A DNA stretch of 64,000 nucleotides from Bradyrhizobium sp. CCBAU 51765. GTDB taxonomy: Bacteria; Pseudomonadota; Alphaproteobacteria; Rhizobiales; Xanthobacteraceae. A program made the translations under genes and the position numbers. This document shows positions 8,489 through 16,943 of the stretch, piece by piece (within the stretch, counting starts at the first letter, position 1; each line of letters opens with the position of its first letter). Below the pieces are notes generated by a model that saw only the letters and a list, made by a program, of their open reading frames with translations, did no database searches and was not told where the DNA came from. The DNA is taken from contig NZ_CP030038.1 in the NCBI RefSeq assembly GCF_015291725.1, positions 1,725,001 to 1,789,000 of the forward strand. Direction: 5' to 3'.

Positions 8489-10195
8489 TCACTTTGAAGA
8501 ACGAGAATCCTTTGTTGCACTACTGGTTACCAATTCAAAATCATCAGGATGAGCTCCAAATGTAGCCTCGAACATCGCCTTTGCCCAGGCGACTAGGTCG
8601 TCATTTTCTCGTCGACCAGTCAGCCAGTGAAAATCGTAGCAAAACGCTCCGTCCTCAAGAATCCATTGTCGTGTTAGATGGTAGAGTAGCGTCGAGCCGA
8701 AAAAGACATTGAGCGTCTCCTGCACGGCAGCTTGATCTCGCCCAGGTACTTTCCGTGGAAAGATGCCATCATCGTCCGGGCGGTCCGAGAACAGGGAAAG
8801 ATTCCGAATAAGAAGTTCGCGATATTTGTCGGTGGCATTACTCCCCCCAACATAGGCGCCGGGCCAGCAAAAGAATTCGGGATGCTCGTATTTGTCACGG
8901 CAAAACGAAAGGAAATGGGAAACCATCACCCTAATCGGCTGGTTGCTACGCGAGAAGCGGAAGGTTTTCCATTCGCGCATCAGCGCGGCCGCGCCGACAT
9001 CGTCATCCATCAGATTGACGATGGTCTCGAGTGCGGCCATCGGATGGTCATAGCCGCAACGAGACGTTAGTTCTCCGGCTACATTGACGTAGTCTTCGAG
9101 ACTACGGGTCTGTATCGCGCGCGCCAGCGCTGGGCTGTCTTTAGCTGCCGCGCAGAGGCGGGTGAATCGAGCGCCCGGGTCGATATCGATAATGATGTCG
9201 TTGGGTCCATCAAGTGGAAAAGGGAATCCGCGCGTTGGATTTATTGCAAGATCGCAGATTAGTAGGAACAACGAAACCAACGGATCGTCGATGTACGTTG
9301 GCCAGTCAAATCCAGTCAACCGCCGGAATTCCTCAAAACCGGATACATAAGCGCCTTTAAAGTAGCCTGCATTGCGATAGTACTCGCAGTCGGCCGGACC
9401 GCCGACCGTGTGAAGAAACTGGAGCTGGTTGAAGCGCGCCTGACCTTCGAAGATATCTAGCAGTCCGACGCGGGCTCGCCGGATTGGCGACCCGTGATAG
9501 AAGCCTTCTTTACGCGCTTCTCGCAGTGTATTGAGTGGCTCTGTCCACTCTTCTGGATCCGGAAGCGAGCTCTGAGAGAACCCGCATGAGTCAATTAGGG
9601 CATGAAGGGTGTTTGCATAAGCTACGCCATACGAATGGCCGACGCATTCAAAATAGGGATCTTGAAAAAGTTGCGCTGCGTTTAGGGGCGTCACGGTCAA
9701 CACTTTGTAGAACTCGGTGTCGATGGTGTTGTTGACTGCGCGGTTTGCCTCAATGAGCGCCTCGTCAGAAGCAGGCGTTCCTGCACGGAGCTCGTTCTCG
9801 GCCCATGTCTTCACGGACTTTTTAGGCCCGATCAGCTTAACGACGTCGCGCAGATGTTCCATGTTGGCGACGCACTGGGCTGGGTAGCAGAGGCTAAGTA
9901 TCAGGCCCGCAGTCGAACCAACATGTTGCCACCAATGTATCGTCTCGTGTAGGTAGGTCGAGTACGCTGAAAGCAATTCGTCGGGATCATACCCATCGGT
10001 TTCGCCGACAGTTATCGCATCGACCAGTTCATGAATTCGCGGGCTAAGGCGCAAGACAAACTGGGTCGTGTGGTAAAGGCCCCGCGCATTTAGCACGGCA
10101 TTGAATTCACTGGGTGCGACCAGCGTGTCGGCAACGGGCTCAGTCAGCGCGTCTCGAAGTTTATGCAACTGAAGAGAGTCGATCGTCGGCGTCAT
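8489..10195 (-). CDS. unrecognised protein with zincin-like HExxH motif
   Basis: This encodes 568 residues and I do not recognise the family. Near residue 83 it has TYLHETIHWWQHVGS, an HExxH with a third histidine three residues on (HETIHWWQH), as in some zinc-dependent peptidases or metal-binding enzymes. There is no signal peptide and no clear membrane segment. The rest is a mixed globular protein rich in aromatic residues (for example FHWLTGRRENDDLV near the C-terminus). It stands alone on the minus strand between two plus-strand operons, with 175 bp and about 390 bp free on its sides, so it is probably an independent unit. Confidence 0.6.
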   Translation of the reverse strand: MTPTIDSLQLHKLRDALTEPVADTLVAPSEFNAVLNARGLYHTTQFVLRLSPRIHELVDAITVGETDGYDPDELLSAYSTYLHETIHWWQHVGSTAGLILSLCYPAQCVANMEHLRDVVKLIGPKKSVKTWAENELRAGTPASDEALIEANRAVNNTIDTEFYKVLTVTPLNAAQLFQDPYFECVGHSYGVAYANTLHALIDSCGFSQSSLPDPEEWTEPLNTLREARKEGFYHGSPIRRARVGLLDIFEGQARFNQLQFLHTVGGPADCEYYRNAGYFKGAYVSGFEEFRRLTGFDWPTYIDDPLVSLFLLICDLAINPTRGFPFPLDGPNDIIIDIDPGARFTRLCAAAKDSPALARAIQTRSLEDYVNVAGELTSRCGYDHPMAALETIVNLMDDDVGAAALMREWKTFRFSRSNQPIRVMVSHFLSFCRDKYEHPEFFCWPGAYVGGSNATDKYRELLIRNLSLFSDRPDDDGIFPRKVPGRDQAAVQETLNVFFGSTLLYHLTRQWILEDGAFCYDFHWLTGRRENDDLVAWAKAMFEATFGAHPDDFELVTSSATKDSRSSK

Positions 10196-10584
10196 ACCTG
10201 TTCCCCACTGCTTTCCTCTAGCTGTCAGTTACGCGCACCACTTGTGGACCCCGCGGGCGACGCCCCATCGATGATGATCTTGAGTATCGAGGTTGGCGAG
10301 CCCATGCCACGGTGATGTCTTGGCTAGCCACTGCTGGCCGGATCTGTCCTGCCGTCCGTGGCATGCTGTCTCTTCTCCTGGCCGCGTGGTCGGTTGACGC
10401 TCAATCAGACCGGCTTCAGGGCTAGGACAACTTCCTGCTGAAACGGTTACAAAGATATAAGCCATTGAAAATAATTAATAATCGGGTTCAAGGGGCCTTC
10501 TTTGGTTAGAACGATTGTTTGACAGCATCGCCAGCCTTGTGGCTTACTGTCCGCAGTCCTAGGACAGAGGACGGCACGTAGCGG
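10196..10584. other. intergenic region with promoter and operator for the wHTH-NTase-PP2C operon
   Basis: No credible gene is seen. Near the right end are a TTGACA at 10519-10524 and a weak -10 candidate around 10542-10548. An inverted repeat CTGTCC-N9-GGACAG follows at 10547-10567 and contains the perfect palindrome GTCCTAGGAC (10556-10565). The AT-rich stretch around 10445-10490 is unlike the surrounding DNA. Confidence 0.4.
10547..10567. promoter_or_regulatory. candidate operator of the wHTH gene
   Basis: The inverted repeat CTGTCC-N9-GGACAG ends 17 bases before ATG 10585 and would cover the -10 or start of a promoter with TTGACA at 10519. AbiEi-type winged-helix antitoxins are known to repress their own operon through inverted repeats; applying that here is inference. 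Confidence 0.4.
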
Positions 10585-11151
10585 ATGAAAAGCCAAGATA
10601 TCGTCATCTTGCTCAAGCTTGCGAGCCTTGAGCTTGGAGAGCCGGAGAGGGGTGTGCATTCGGGGTTGGATGCCCACCACGACGATCCCTTTTCTGCTCG
10701 CGGCTTAGGAGCCTCACTCGGAATAAGCAAGACGGAAGTCAATGCCTCGATCAACCGGAGTGTCTCGTCTGGTCTTGCAATTAAGGATCGGAATTCCGGA
10801 AGGCCAAAACCCAACCGCCGCAACCTCTACAACTTCATTGTCCATGGATTGAAGTTTGTGTTTCCTGCGATGCCCGGCGCCATGACACGAGGCGTTCCTA
10901 CGGCTTTCGCTGCGGCGCCGTTAAAAGGCCTATTGGTCAGCGCGGGCGAGTATATTTACGTCTGGCCGTTCGCCAACGGTAAAGTCAAGGGACAATCGCT
11001 AGATCCTCTTTTCAAGAGCGTCCCGGAAGCCACCCAGAAAGATGCCCGTCTGTATGAATATCTAGCCCTTGTTGATGCCATTCGAATTGGAAACCAGAGA
11101 GAAGCAGGGCTCGCCGTCGAACGCATGTCAGAAAGGCTTTTGAAAAAATGA
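10585..11151 (+). CDS. winged-helix protein, probable antitoxin or regulator of the NTase pair
   Basis: This encodes 188 residues. Residues 1-75 form a MarR-like winged helix (FSARGLGASLGISKTEVNASI, then GLAIKDR). The C-terminal half (VFPAMPGAMTRGVPT, then DARLYEYLALVDAIRIG) is a helical cap often seen beside AbiEii-like nucleotidyltransferases. The stop overlaps the NTase start as ATGA, which implies translational coupling as in type IV toxin-antitoxin pairs. It is probably the autoregulator, acting at the inverted repeat just upstream. The name AbiEi would be too specific on sequence reading alone. Confidence 0.65.
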   Translation: MKSQDIVILLKLASLELGEPERGVHSGLDAHHDDPFSARGLGASLGISKTEVNASINRSVSSGLAIKDRNSGRPKPNRRNLYNFIVHGLKFVFPAMPGAMTRGVPTAFAAAPLKGLLVSAGEYIYVWPFANGKVKGQSLDPLFKSVPEATQKDARLYEYLALVDAIRIGNQREAGLAVERMSERLLKK

Positions 11152-11855
11152 CCAGCGTTAAAGGCCAACTCCTTGTCATGTTGGAAACCGTCGCCACGGC
11201 GCTTGGCGACGATTTGCGCGAGCGGCTCGTCTTTGTTGGTGGATGCACGACCGCCCTTTTCATTACCGATGAGATTACCCTCGAAGGCGTGCGAGCAACA
11301 GACGACGTGGATCTGATTGTTGATCTTGTGGGGCGCGCGGAGTGGGCGCAACTGCAAGAGCAACTTCGACAAAAGGGATTCGCAGAATCTGCAGAGGATG
11401 ATGTAATTTGCCGGATGCGGCTCGGCGACCTCAAGGTCGACTTCATGCCCGACGATGAAAGTATCCTGGGTTTTAGCAATCGTTGGTACGCCAAGGGCAT
11501 TGCAACAGCGGTCAATCATGTTCTGACCGACACCATCACCATCAAATGCCTCACACCAGAATTGTTCGTAGCGACAAAGCTCGAGGCGTATCTCGGCCGC
11601 GGGAATAATGACCTTTTAGGAAGCCGCGACATGGAAGACATTCTTCTTGTCGTCGATGGCCGGGAGGAACTCGTTGCTGAGATTAAAGCCGCAGACAAAG
11701 ACGTTCGCGGCTACATTGCAGAGCAATTTAAAGCTTTGCTGAAGCACGATGATTTCGAACATTTTCTGGCAGGTAACATCAAGGGGCCAGAAGGTCGGGT
11801 CGACCTTGTGCGAGAACGCTTCCTGGCAATCAGCCAAAGCGATAGCGGAAGCTAA
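11148..11855 (+). CDS. nucleotidyltransferase, AbiEii/toxin-like
   Basis: This encodes 235 residues. The polymerase-beta-like signature is GGCTTALFITDE (residues 24-35), followed by TDDVDLIVDL near residue 52 giving the DxD pair, and LKVDFMPDDESILGF near residue 97 carrying the third acidic residue. The later segment (PELFVATKLEAYLGRG, then SRDMEDILLVVDGR) is typical of AbiEii and related toxins that add nucleotides to RNA. The start overlaps the wHTH gene as ATGA. The next gene, a PP2C-like phosphatase, begins one base after its stop. A toxin or defence role is inferred from family and context. Confidence 0.75.
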   Translation: MTSVKGQLLVMLETVATALGDDLRERLVFVGGCTTALFITDEITLEGVRATDDVDLIVDLVGRAEWAQLQEQLRQKGFAESAEDDVICRMRLGDLKVDFMPDDESILGFSNRWYAKGIATAVNHVLTDTITIKCLTPELFVATKLEAYLGRGNNDLLGSRDMEDILLVVDGREELVAEIKAADKDVRGYIAEQFKALLKHDDFEHFLAGNIKGPEGRVDLVRERFLAISQSDSGS

Positions 11856-11856
11856 A

Positions 11857-12597
11857 ATGGAACTGCTGCTAAACTGGCGCAGTCAGCAAGGAACGAAGAC
11901 CGACGACAACCGAGATTATGGGGGAGCCGGCGTGCGCGCCGACGGGGTGCTTTGTCTCGTCCTGGACGGTTCGACCTCAGGACCTAACAGCGGAGAGCTT
12001 GCTCGCCAGTTCGTTTGTGAGGTCGTCGATTGGTACGTCACCACCGATGAAGTCATATCGGCACAAGCGCTCACCACGCAATTACGCAAAGTTCACGCGA
12101 CGCTTTCCAAGCGCTTTTCTCAGGATGCGGCCAGTTACGTGATCGTGAGTCTACCAGAAAATGGACCGATACTCGTTCTTCACGCAGGTGATTGTTTGCT
12201 GGGACATCAAGCAGGAGAGCGCCCTCCCCAGTGGCTCGTCAGGCCTCATACATTAGCCAATGCTTTTGACGATATGCCGATCGCGGAGATCGCGCGTAGT
12301 CACGCCAGGCACCGGTTGACCCGCAGCTTTCGAGCTCGAGAATTCATGCTGCCCGACGTCGCCGAAGTTCAGGCGAGGCAGGGTAGCTCCGTCGTAGCTG
12401 CGACCGACGGGTTTTGGGCAGAGCTTAACTACGAACAGCAAGCCATGTTTATGGGAGGCCAAGGTCTTCCGACGACAGGCGGCGCTGACGATCGTAGCGC
12501 CCTCACAATTCGGATGCTCGTTGACGAGCCCGGCATAAAAGTCAGTTTCAACGAGCTCCCGTCAAACAACTTCTACCTTAACGGTGCTTCGCTTTGA
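11857..12597 (+). CDS. PP2C-like protein phosphatase
   Basis: This encodes 246 residues from ATG 11857, one base after the NTase stop; the frame extends further upstream but inside the NTase gene. PP2C-type landmarks are NRDYGG, LVLDGS (in place of DGHGG), LHAGDCLLG (in place of GDSR), RHRLTRSF and AATDGFW. The metal-binding aspartates are therefore largely present in a minimal PP2C domain. Such phosphatases usually remove phosphate from Ser/Thr. No kinase gene is visible nearby, so either the target is elsewhere or the protein acts on the NTase toxin. Membership of this operon is unusual. Confidence 0.7.
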   Translation: MELLLNWRSQQGTKTDDNRDYGGAGVRADGVLCLVLDGSTSGPNSGELARQFVCEVVDWYVTTDEVISAQALTTQLRKVHATLSKRFSQDAASYVIVSLPENGPILVLHAGDCLLGHQAGERPPQWLVRPHTLANAFDDMPIAEIARSHARHRLTRSFRAREFMLPDVAEVQARQGSSVVAATDGFWAELNYEQQAMFMGGQGLPTTGGADDRSALTIRMLVDEPGIKVSFNELPSNNFYLNGASL

Positions 12598-12764
12598 TCT
12601 GTGCCGGAAAAACAAAAACGCTTCCCAAACAGGTCGATATTGCGGATAGCAGACGCGCGCCAGTTGCTGCAAGAAGGGCTTTTTGGTGCCTAAAGCTGAA
12701 GCCGCACGATTCCGTGCGTTGGCGTTACTACTGAATTTTGGCCACAAGGACATTGGATCAGCGC

Positions 12765-13448
12765 ATGACGTCCCCGTTCTTCGGAGAGAATAAGTCCAGC
12801 TGGACGGATATGTCTGACTACGTTGTCCACTTCGCAAGGGACTATGAGCAGAAGAGCGCTTACGAGAACGTGCTGAGCATCTTGGCAAGCCGCGTCATCA
12901 AGGCGAAAAACCCATTTGGCTTGGTGCGGGAAAAAGCGCCGGACCCAAAATCGCAGCGTGTCGTCTGTTTTAGCGAGATACCACTGCATCGCTTAAGGCG
13001 ATTAGCAGAAGCCCGTTCCGAATATGGCGTCGTGTTCAGGAAGGATTTCGTAATTCATAGAGGCGCCAATCCGATCATGTATGCGTATAAAGACCATGAC
13101 GTAACGGCAGCGCTGAAAAAGATAGCGAAGGGGGCAAAAAAAGATCCTGACCATCCAATTTGGACAATTACCCCGTTTGTAGACGCTCCGGGCAAGTACG
13201 GAAATAGTACCTATTTCTTCGAGTGGGAACGGGAATGGCGCAAGATCGGCCACTTCAAATTTTCTGAGGATGATGTGGCCTTCCTCATCATTCCCGAGAG
13301 TTCGCACAAAGCTGCTCGCGGATTCTTCGACAATGCAAAGATAGAGAATTTGGGCCCCTGCTACGACTGCCCTTTCATTGATCCATTCTGGAGCCTTAAA
13401 ATGATCAAACCTCTTCTGCCCACGTACGCCGAGGAGAGCGAGTCTTAG
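12765..13448 (+). CDS. AbiGi-like abortive infection protein
   Basis: This encodes 227 residues from ATG 12765; a TTG at 12738 is less likely. The order DYVVHFARD, then NVLSILASRVIKAKNPFGL, VCFSEIPL and YGVVFRKDFVI matches what I know of the AbiGi (DUF2743) family. This fold shares features with ADP-ribosyltransferase-like proteins of defence islands. AbiGi normally pairs with AbiGii, but no AbiGii-like gene is adjacent: the next gene is Vsr on the other strand. It is either an orphan or a self-sufficient relative. Confidence 0.6.
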   Translation: MTSPFFGENKSSWTDMSDYVVHFARDYEQKSAYENVLSILASRVIKAKNPFGLVREKAPDPKSQRVVCFSEIPLHRLRRLAEARSEYGVVFRKDFVIHRGANPIMYAYKDHDVTAALKKIAKGAKKDPDHPIWTITPFVDAPGKYGNSTYFFEWEREWRKIGHFKFSEDDVAFLIIPESSHKAARGFFDNAKIENLGPCYDCPFIDPFWSLKMIKPLLPTYAEESES

Positions 13449-13496
13449 CCCGCGGTGAGGGGACCCGTCTTTGGCTTTACCCGCATAGCCTGCTCG

Positions 13497-13916
13497 TTAA
13501 TCTCGGGAACCTGAGCCGACGAAAGCCGCTAGACGTTGCGCGAGCGCAGGATGGGAGGTCTCGCACTCCCAAACCACAAGCACGCTCCAGCCTTGCGAGA
13601 TTAGATTTGTCTGGTGGCGCTCGTCACGCATCTGATTGCCGGAAATCTTTGGCAGCCAATATTCCTGCCGCGCTTTTGGCCGGCGTAGGCCCTCGCGGCA
13701 ATCATGTCCATGCCAGAAACATCCATGAACGAGGATCGCCTTTTTTCTTCCAATGAAGGCAATATCGGGTTTTCCGGGCAAATCGCGCCGATGTAGCCGA
13801 TAACCGGTAAATCCGGCTAGGCGCAGGGCGCGCCGCACGACAAGCTCCGGCTTCGTATTTTTTGCGCGAATGGCCCGCATGTTGGCGCTGCGGCGTTTAG
13901 AATCCAGCTTGTCCAT
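13497..13916 (-). CDS. vsr: very short patch repair endonuclease
   Basis: This encodes 139 residues, close to the usual length. Signatures are RSANMRAIRAKNTKPEL at the N-terminus, LPGKPDIAF, and the zinc and active-site block VHGCFWHGHDC (residues about 63-73), then WECE. Vsr nicks 5' of T in T:G mismatches that arise from deamination of 5-methylcytosine. It is the last gene of the restriction-modification cluster, 22 bp after the endonuclease, which fits the cytosine-C5 methyltransferase upstream. Confidence 0.93.
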   Translation of the reverse strand: MDKLDSKRRSANMRAIRAKNTKPELVVRRALRLAGFTGYRLHRRDLPGKPDIAFIGRKKAILVHGCFWHGHDCREGLRRPKARQEYWLPKISGNQMRDERHQTNLISQGWSVLVVWECETSHPALAQRLAAFVGSGSRD

Positions 13917-13938
13917 GCAAACCTAGTGTAGTTGCTCT

Positions 13939-15033
13939 TTATTGGTTCGAGAGAGTGCTGAGCCACCGCTCTAAGCTAATTAGACGACCGCTATCGATAT
14001 GCTCGATCACACGTCTGCGCGAGTCCGTTGCGCGGCCGCCGTCTGCCGGCAATTCTCCATAGGCAGCCCGGATTCCATCAGTATTGATGTGGACGACGTG
14101 ATCGAACATGAGATTATTGCGGAAGAGCACTTCGCACGCCCTCATCAACCGCGCTGGGTCAAATTCGTTCGTCACAAAAACATACTGGAACTTTTGGTTC
14201 GCGGATTCAGCGTTGCAGTATTCCTCATACTCTGTCGGAAATTGTTTCTCCCGGTCGGCGCGGACGCTCCATTTGGCGGTCACGATCGTTCGCATCGACG
14301 GCCGCACGATGGCGACATCGACCTTGTTTTCTTTTCCGCCGGACTTGGCTCTGTTGAATCCTGGAATTTCGTAGAGCAGACTTCGGGTGAAGACTTGGTC
14401 CTGCGGCACCTTGCAGGCGCGGCGCACTGTCTGGGCCAGAACGTCCTCAAAGCCTTCACCCACGAGGTTTTTGCGCTTATTCTGCACCGCCAGGTATTGC
14501 CGCACTTTCTGAGTGACTTCGTGCCAAACCTCTTCAGGAGGATCCTTGGCAAGGTAGCCGGCGATCGCGCTGCGGATGATGGCAGCAAGTTCCGGATCTG
14601 CGCCGGGCTCGGGGAAGCCACGTCCTTCATATCCATCACGCTGCTTGCCAGCGGCCTGAGTTAAACGCGCCTCCCGCCTGAGCATCGCGGATGCAAGATC
14701 TGCGCACGCCTTGATGAAAAGCCAATCGATCTCTTGGGCCAAGCCGGCAGGCGCAGTCCCTAGCTCAGTGCAAGTCCAGTCGTGAAAGGCAAGAGAACGC
14801 GAATACCAAGCCTTTCCCGGCTGCGACTTGTCGCTCTCGTAGCAATGAGCGAGGCCCGTGGTGGGGTCAGACCACAGCAAGAGCCGGTAGACGTGCCGCC
14901 ATGCGGTCGCAGGGCTGATCTCTTCGCGGTCCGGGTTCTGAAAGTAGAGATCAATAAGCCGGTTTCTGTTTTCGGCGCCGAACGCGCGCTCTATGGCGTC
15001 TGCATCCTGCAGCAGGCCCGGCTCGTCAGTCAT
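13939..15033 (-). CDS. type II restriction endonuclease
   Basis: This encodes 364 residues. It lies between a C5-cytosine methyltransferase (4 bp upstream) and Vsr, the usual place of the cognate endonuclease. The core KNLVGEGFEDVL, then KENKVDVAIV and IVTAKWSVRADREKQF (residues about 190-265) looks like a PD-(D/E)XK site in which the D of KVDVAI and the K of TAKW are catalytic. The AKWS-R-DR block recalls the BsaWI-like group of CCGG cutters, but I am not certain of the family or the site. The N-terminal 170 residues are helical and probably mediate oligomerisation or recognition. Confidence 0.8.
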   Translation of the reverse strand: MTDEPGLLQDADAIERAFGAENRNRLIDLYFQNPDREEISPATAWRHVYRLLLWSDPTTGLAHCYESDKSQPGKAWYSRSLAFHDWTCTELGTAPAGLAQEIDWLFIKACADLASAMLRREARLTQAAGKQRDGYEGRGFPEPGADPELAAIIRSAIAGYLAKDPPEEVWHEVTQKVRQYLAVQNKRKNLVGEGFEDVLAQTVRRACKVPQDQVFTRSLLYEIPGFNRAKSGGKENKVDVAIVRPSMRTIVTAKWSVRADREKQFPTEYEEYCNAESANQKFQYVFVTNEFDPARLMRACEVLFRNNLMFDHVVHINTDGIRAAYGELPADGGRATDSRRRVIEHIDSGRLISLERWLSTLSNQ

Positions 15034-15037
15034 TCCC

Positions 15038-16441
15038 TCACCCCGTTCTGGCGCGAACCTCCTCCCGTTCGCGGTAGGTATTAAGCTCAGCCATTAGCAG
15101 TTGCGCCACGCTTTTGGCTAGCAGTGGCGGCACTGCATTGCCCACCTGGCGGTAGCGGGAGTGAGCCGGGCCGCCGTCGTGGCGCCCCTCGATCGGCCCC
15201 CGCCGGGAGTCGGTCGTGAACACAAAACGATCGGGAAACGACTGCAATCTAGCGAATTCACGAACGGAAAGAGCTCGAGCCGCTTGGTAGTGGTAAACCG
15301 AGTCGGCTTTTGTGTTGAGTGTCCATGCCCAAATTGAGGGGTGGAGGCGCCGGTATGCGTAGAAGTGCTTCCGCGACAGGCGGCCCGTTCCGTTGTCTTG
15401 TCCCCAGCGTTGTCCGGTCAGGAAGCGCTCTAGCAGCCGCTCCTCCAGATCCCGGTGATTCCCGCCCTGAGGGATGCCTTTGAGGCGCAGCTTCGTGTCC
15501 TTGTTGATTCGTGGCACTTGCACATTGGTGAGCACATTGCCGGCACCGGTGCGCATCAGACGCTGGTATGCGCTGGTGGGGCCGGCCAGCTCCTCCCAAG
15601 ACATCTCGTCGTTCCGGTTTCCGACAGGCAGCGCCGCGAGATCGGAAATTGCCTGCATTGCCGAAACAGCGATCAGGTTTTCCGCATCTTGCAAAGCCTC
15701 GCCAATCCGGAGACTGAGGATGTGTTGCTGGACTGTTAGCTGATAGCGGGGCCGGCGGGAGCCGGTGAACCTCGCGAGCGCAATGGAATCCGCAGCCCCC
15801 GATCCAGCCAGGACTGGTGGTGACATGCCCGTTCCGCGGCGAACGCCGACGAACAGGAGTCGCTTGCGCGTCTGAGGAACCCCGAAATCAGCGGCGTCCA
15901 CTACTTGGGCGACGATTTCATATTCACCGTCGAGCGAAAGGTCTGCGCGAATCTGTTCGCGGACGCCCATCTGGTCCATGCCCGTGACGTTCTCCATCAC
16001 AAAAGCAAGGGGGAGGGCTTCACGAAGTGTCTCTACGAATTCCCGGTAGAGTGCATTCCGCGGATCATCGATGACGCGCGAATGGTTGCGCACCTGCGAA
16101 AACGCTTGGCAAGGAGGGCCGCCCACAAGCACGGTCGCAGAGCGGGCGGCTGAAAGCGTGCGCTCCTTTATGTCTGGAGCGCAGATGTTGCCGAGAATGA
16201 TTTCGGCATCTGGAAAGTTGAGGGCGTAGGTCGCAAGCGCGTCTGGGTCATTGTCGGCACCGGCAAGAATCTCAAAGCCCGCTTGCCGAAAGCCCTCGGA
16301 GAAGCCGCCGGCACCACTGAACAGATCTACCACCGAGAACGCCGGTTTGATGACACTGCCAGCTAGGGATTTCGGTCCTCCGGACCCCCGCAACGCGATG
16401 ACAGGCGCCTTCGTCGAGCTCATCGTTTTCCCCTGCCGCAT
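15038..16441 (-). CDS. DNA (cytosine-5) methyltransferase
   Basis: Up to 467 residues. All main motifs are in order: I VDLFSGAGGFSEG, IV GGPPCQAFSQ with the catalytic Cys, VI FVMENVTG, VIII PQTRKRLLF, IX ARLQSFPD and X QVGNAVPP. The target-recognition region between VIII and IX is about 150 residues. The frame starts at ATG 16441, but a second ATG at 16423 has a better ribosome site (AGGGGA) and may be the true start. It is flanked by a small XRE regulator upstream and the endonuclease downstream, so this is a regulated type II system. Confidence 0.93.
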   Translation of the reverse strand: MRQGKTMSSTKAPVIALRGSGGPKSLAGSVIKPAFSVVDLFSGAGGFSEGFRQAGFEILAGADNDPDALATYALNFPDAEIILGNICAPDIKERTLSAARSATVLVGGPPCQAFSQVRNHSRVIDDPRNALYREFVETLREALPLAFVMENVTGMDQMGVREQIRADLSLDGEYEIVAQVVDAADFGVPQTRKRLLFVGVRRGTGMSPPVLAGSGAADSIALARFTGSRRPRYQLTVQQHILSLRIGEALQDAENLIAVSAMQAISDLAALPVGNRNDEMSWEELAGPTSAYQRLMRTGAGNVLTNVQVPRINKDTKLRLKGIPQGGNHRDLEERLLERFLTGQRWGQDNGTGRLSRKHFYAYRRLHPSIWAWTLNTKADSVYHYQAARALSVREFARLQSFPDRFVFTTDSRRGPIEGRHDGGPAHSRYRQVGNAVPPLLAKSVAQLLMAELNTYREREEVRARTG

Positions 16442-16463
16442 CCGTTGTTCTTACTATGTTCTC

Positions 16464-16787
16464 TTATTCTTGGCTAGGCTTTGTGGCGGAGGCGCCAGAC
16501 CTAGCCGGGAACATATCCTCTTGGCGGTCCCCACCGAATTTCCCTGTGGCCGCCACGCCGCGCGCCTTTCTGGGCTCGATATCAATTCTGGAAAGCACTT
16601 CCCGGTAATCGACCCCTTTTTCCGCCATCTCTCCCATAAGGGAGGCAATCACGGCCAAGTGGGACGGCACTTCACCACTCTTGGCATTATTGGAGATCGA
16701 GATCCGGTTCATACGGACGAGCTTGGCGAACTCCCTCACGGTCAGCCCCGCCTTTCCGAGTTGACGCAGGAATTCCTCATAGCTCAT
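16464..16787 (-). CDS. XRE-family regulator of the restriction-modification operon
   Basis: This encodes 107 residues. The helix-turn-helix spans residues about 10-40 (GLTVREFAKLVRMNRISISNN, quoted only in part by position). It is followed by a helical dimer region and a disordered tail. It precedes the methyltransferase on the same strand by 22-40 bp, where controller (C) proteins often lie. It is divergent from another XRE gene at 16944, and two TCAT-N6-ATGA operators lie just upstream of its start. Confidence 0.75.
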   Translation of the reverse strand: MSYEEFLRQLGKAGLTVREFAKLVRMNRISISNNAKSGEVPSHLAVIASLMGEMAEKGVDYREVLSRIDIEPRKARGVAATGKFGGDRQEDMFPARSGASATKPSQE

Positions 16788-16811
16788 GGACGATGCGCCA
16801 CGTCCTGCTGG

Positions 16812-16867
16812 TCATATTCAAATGATGACAGGTTATCCTGATATGTCAAGTAGTCATGTGGATATGA
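16812..16867. promoter_or_regulatory. two TCAT-N6-ATGA operators
   Basis: The sites are at 16812-16825 and 16854-16867. The second extends to perfect 6-bp arms AGTCAT/ATGACT (16852-16869). Their centres are 42 bp apart, about four helical turns. They lie directly upstream of the minus-strand XRE gene (start 16787), so that protein is the likely ligand. Confidence 0.45.
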
Positions 16868-16899
16868 CTTCCTTTGGGCTGTTTAAACATCCGCTTCAT

Positions 16900-16928
16900 T
16901 GTGATAAAGTCACAAGTGATGATTTCAC
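16900..16928. promoter_or_regulatory. two GTGA-N5-TCAC operators
   Basis: TGTGA-TAAAG-TCACA lies at 16900-16914 and GTGA-TGATT-TCAC at 16916-16928, with centres 15 bp apart. They end 15 bases before ATG 16944, where autorepression of the plus-strand XRE gene is expected. Their sequence differs clearly from the TCAT-N6-ATGA pair on the other side. Confidence 0.45.
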
Positions 16929-16943
16929 AAGCTGGAGGCTAGT

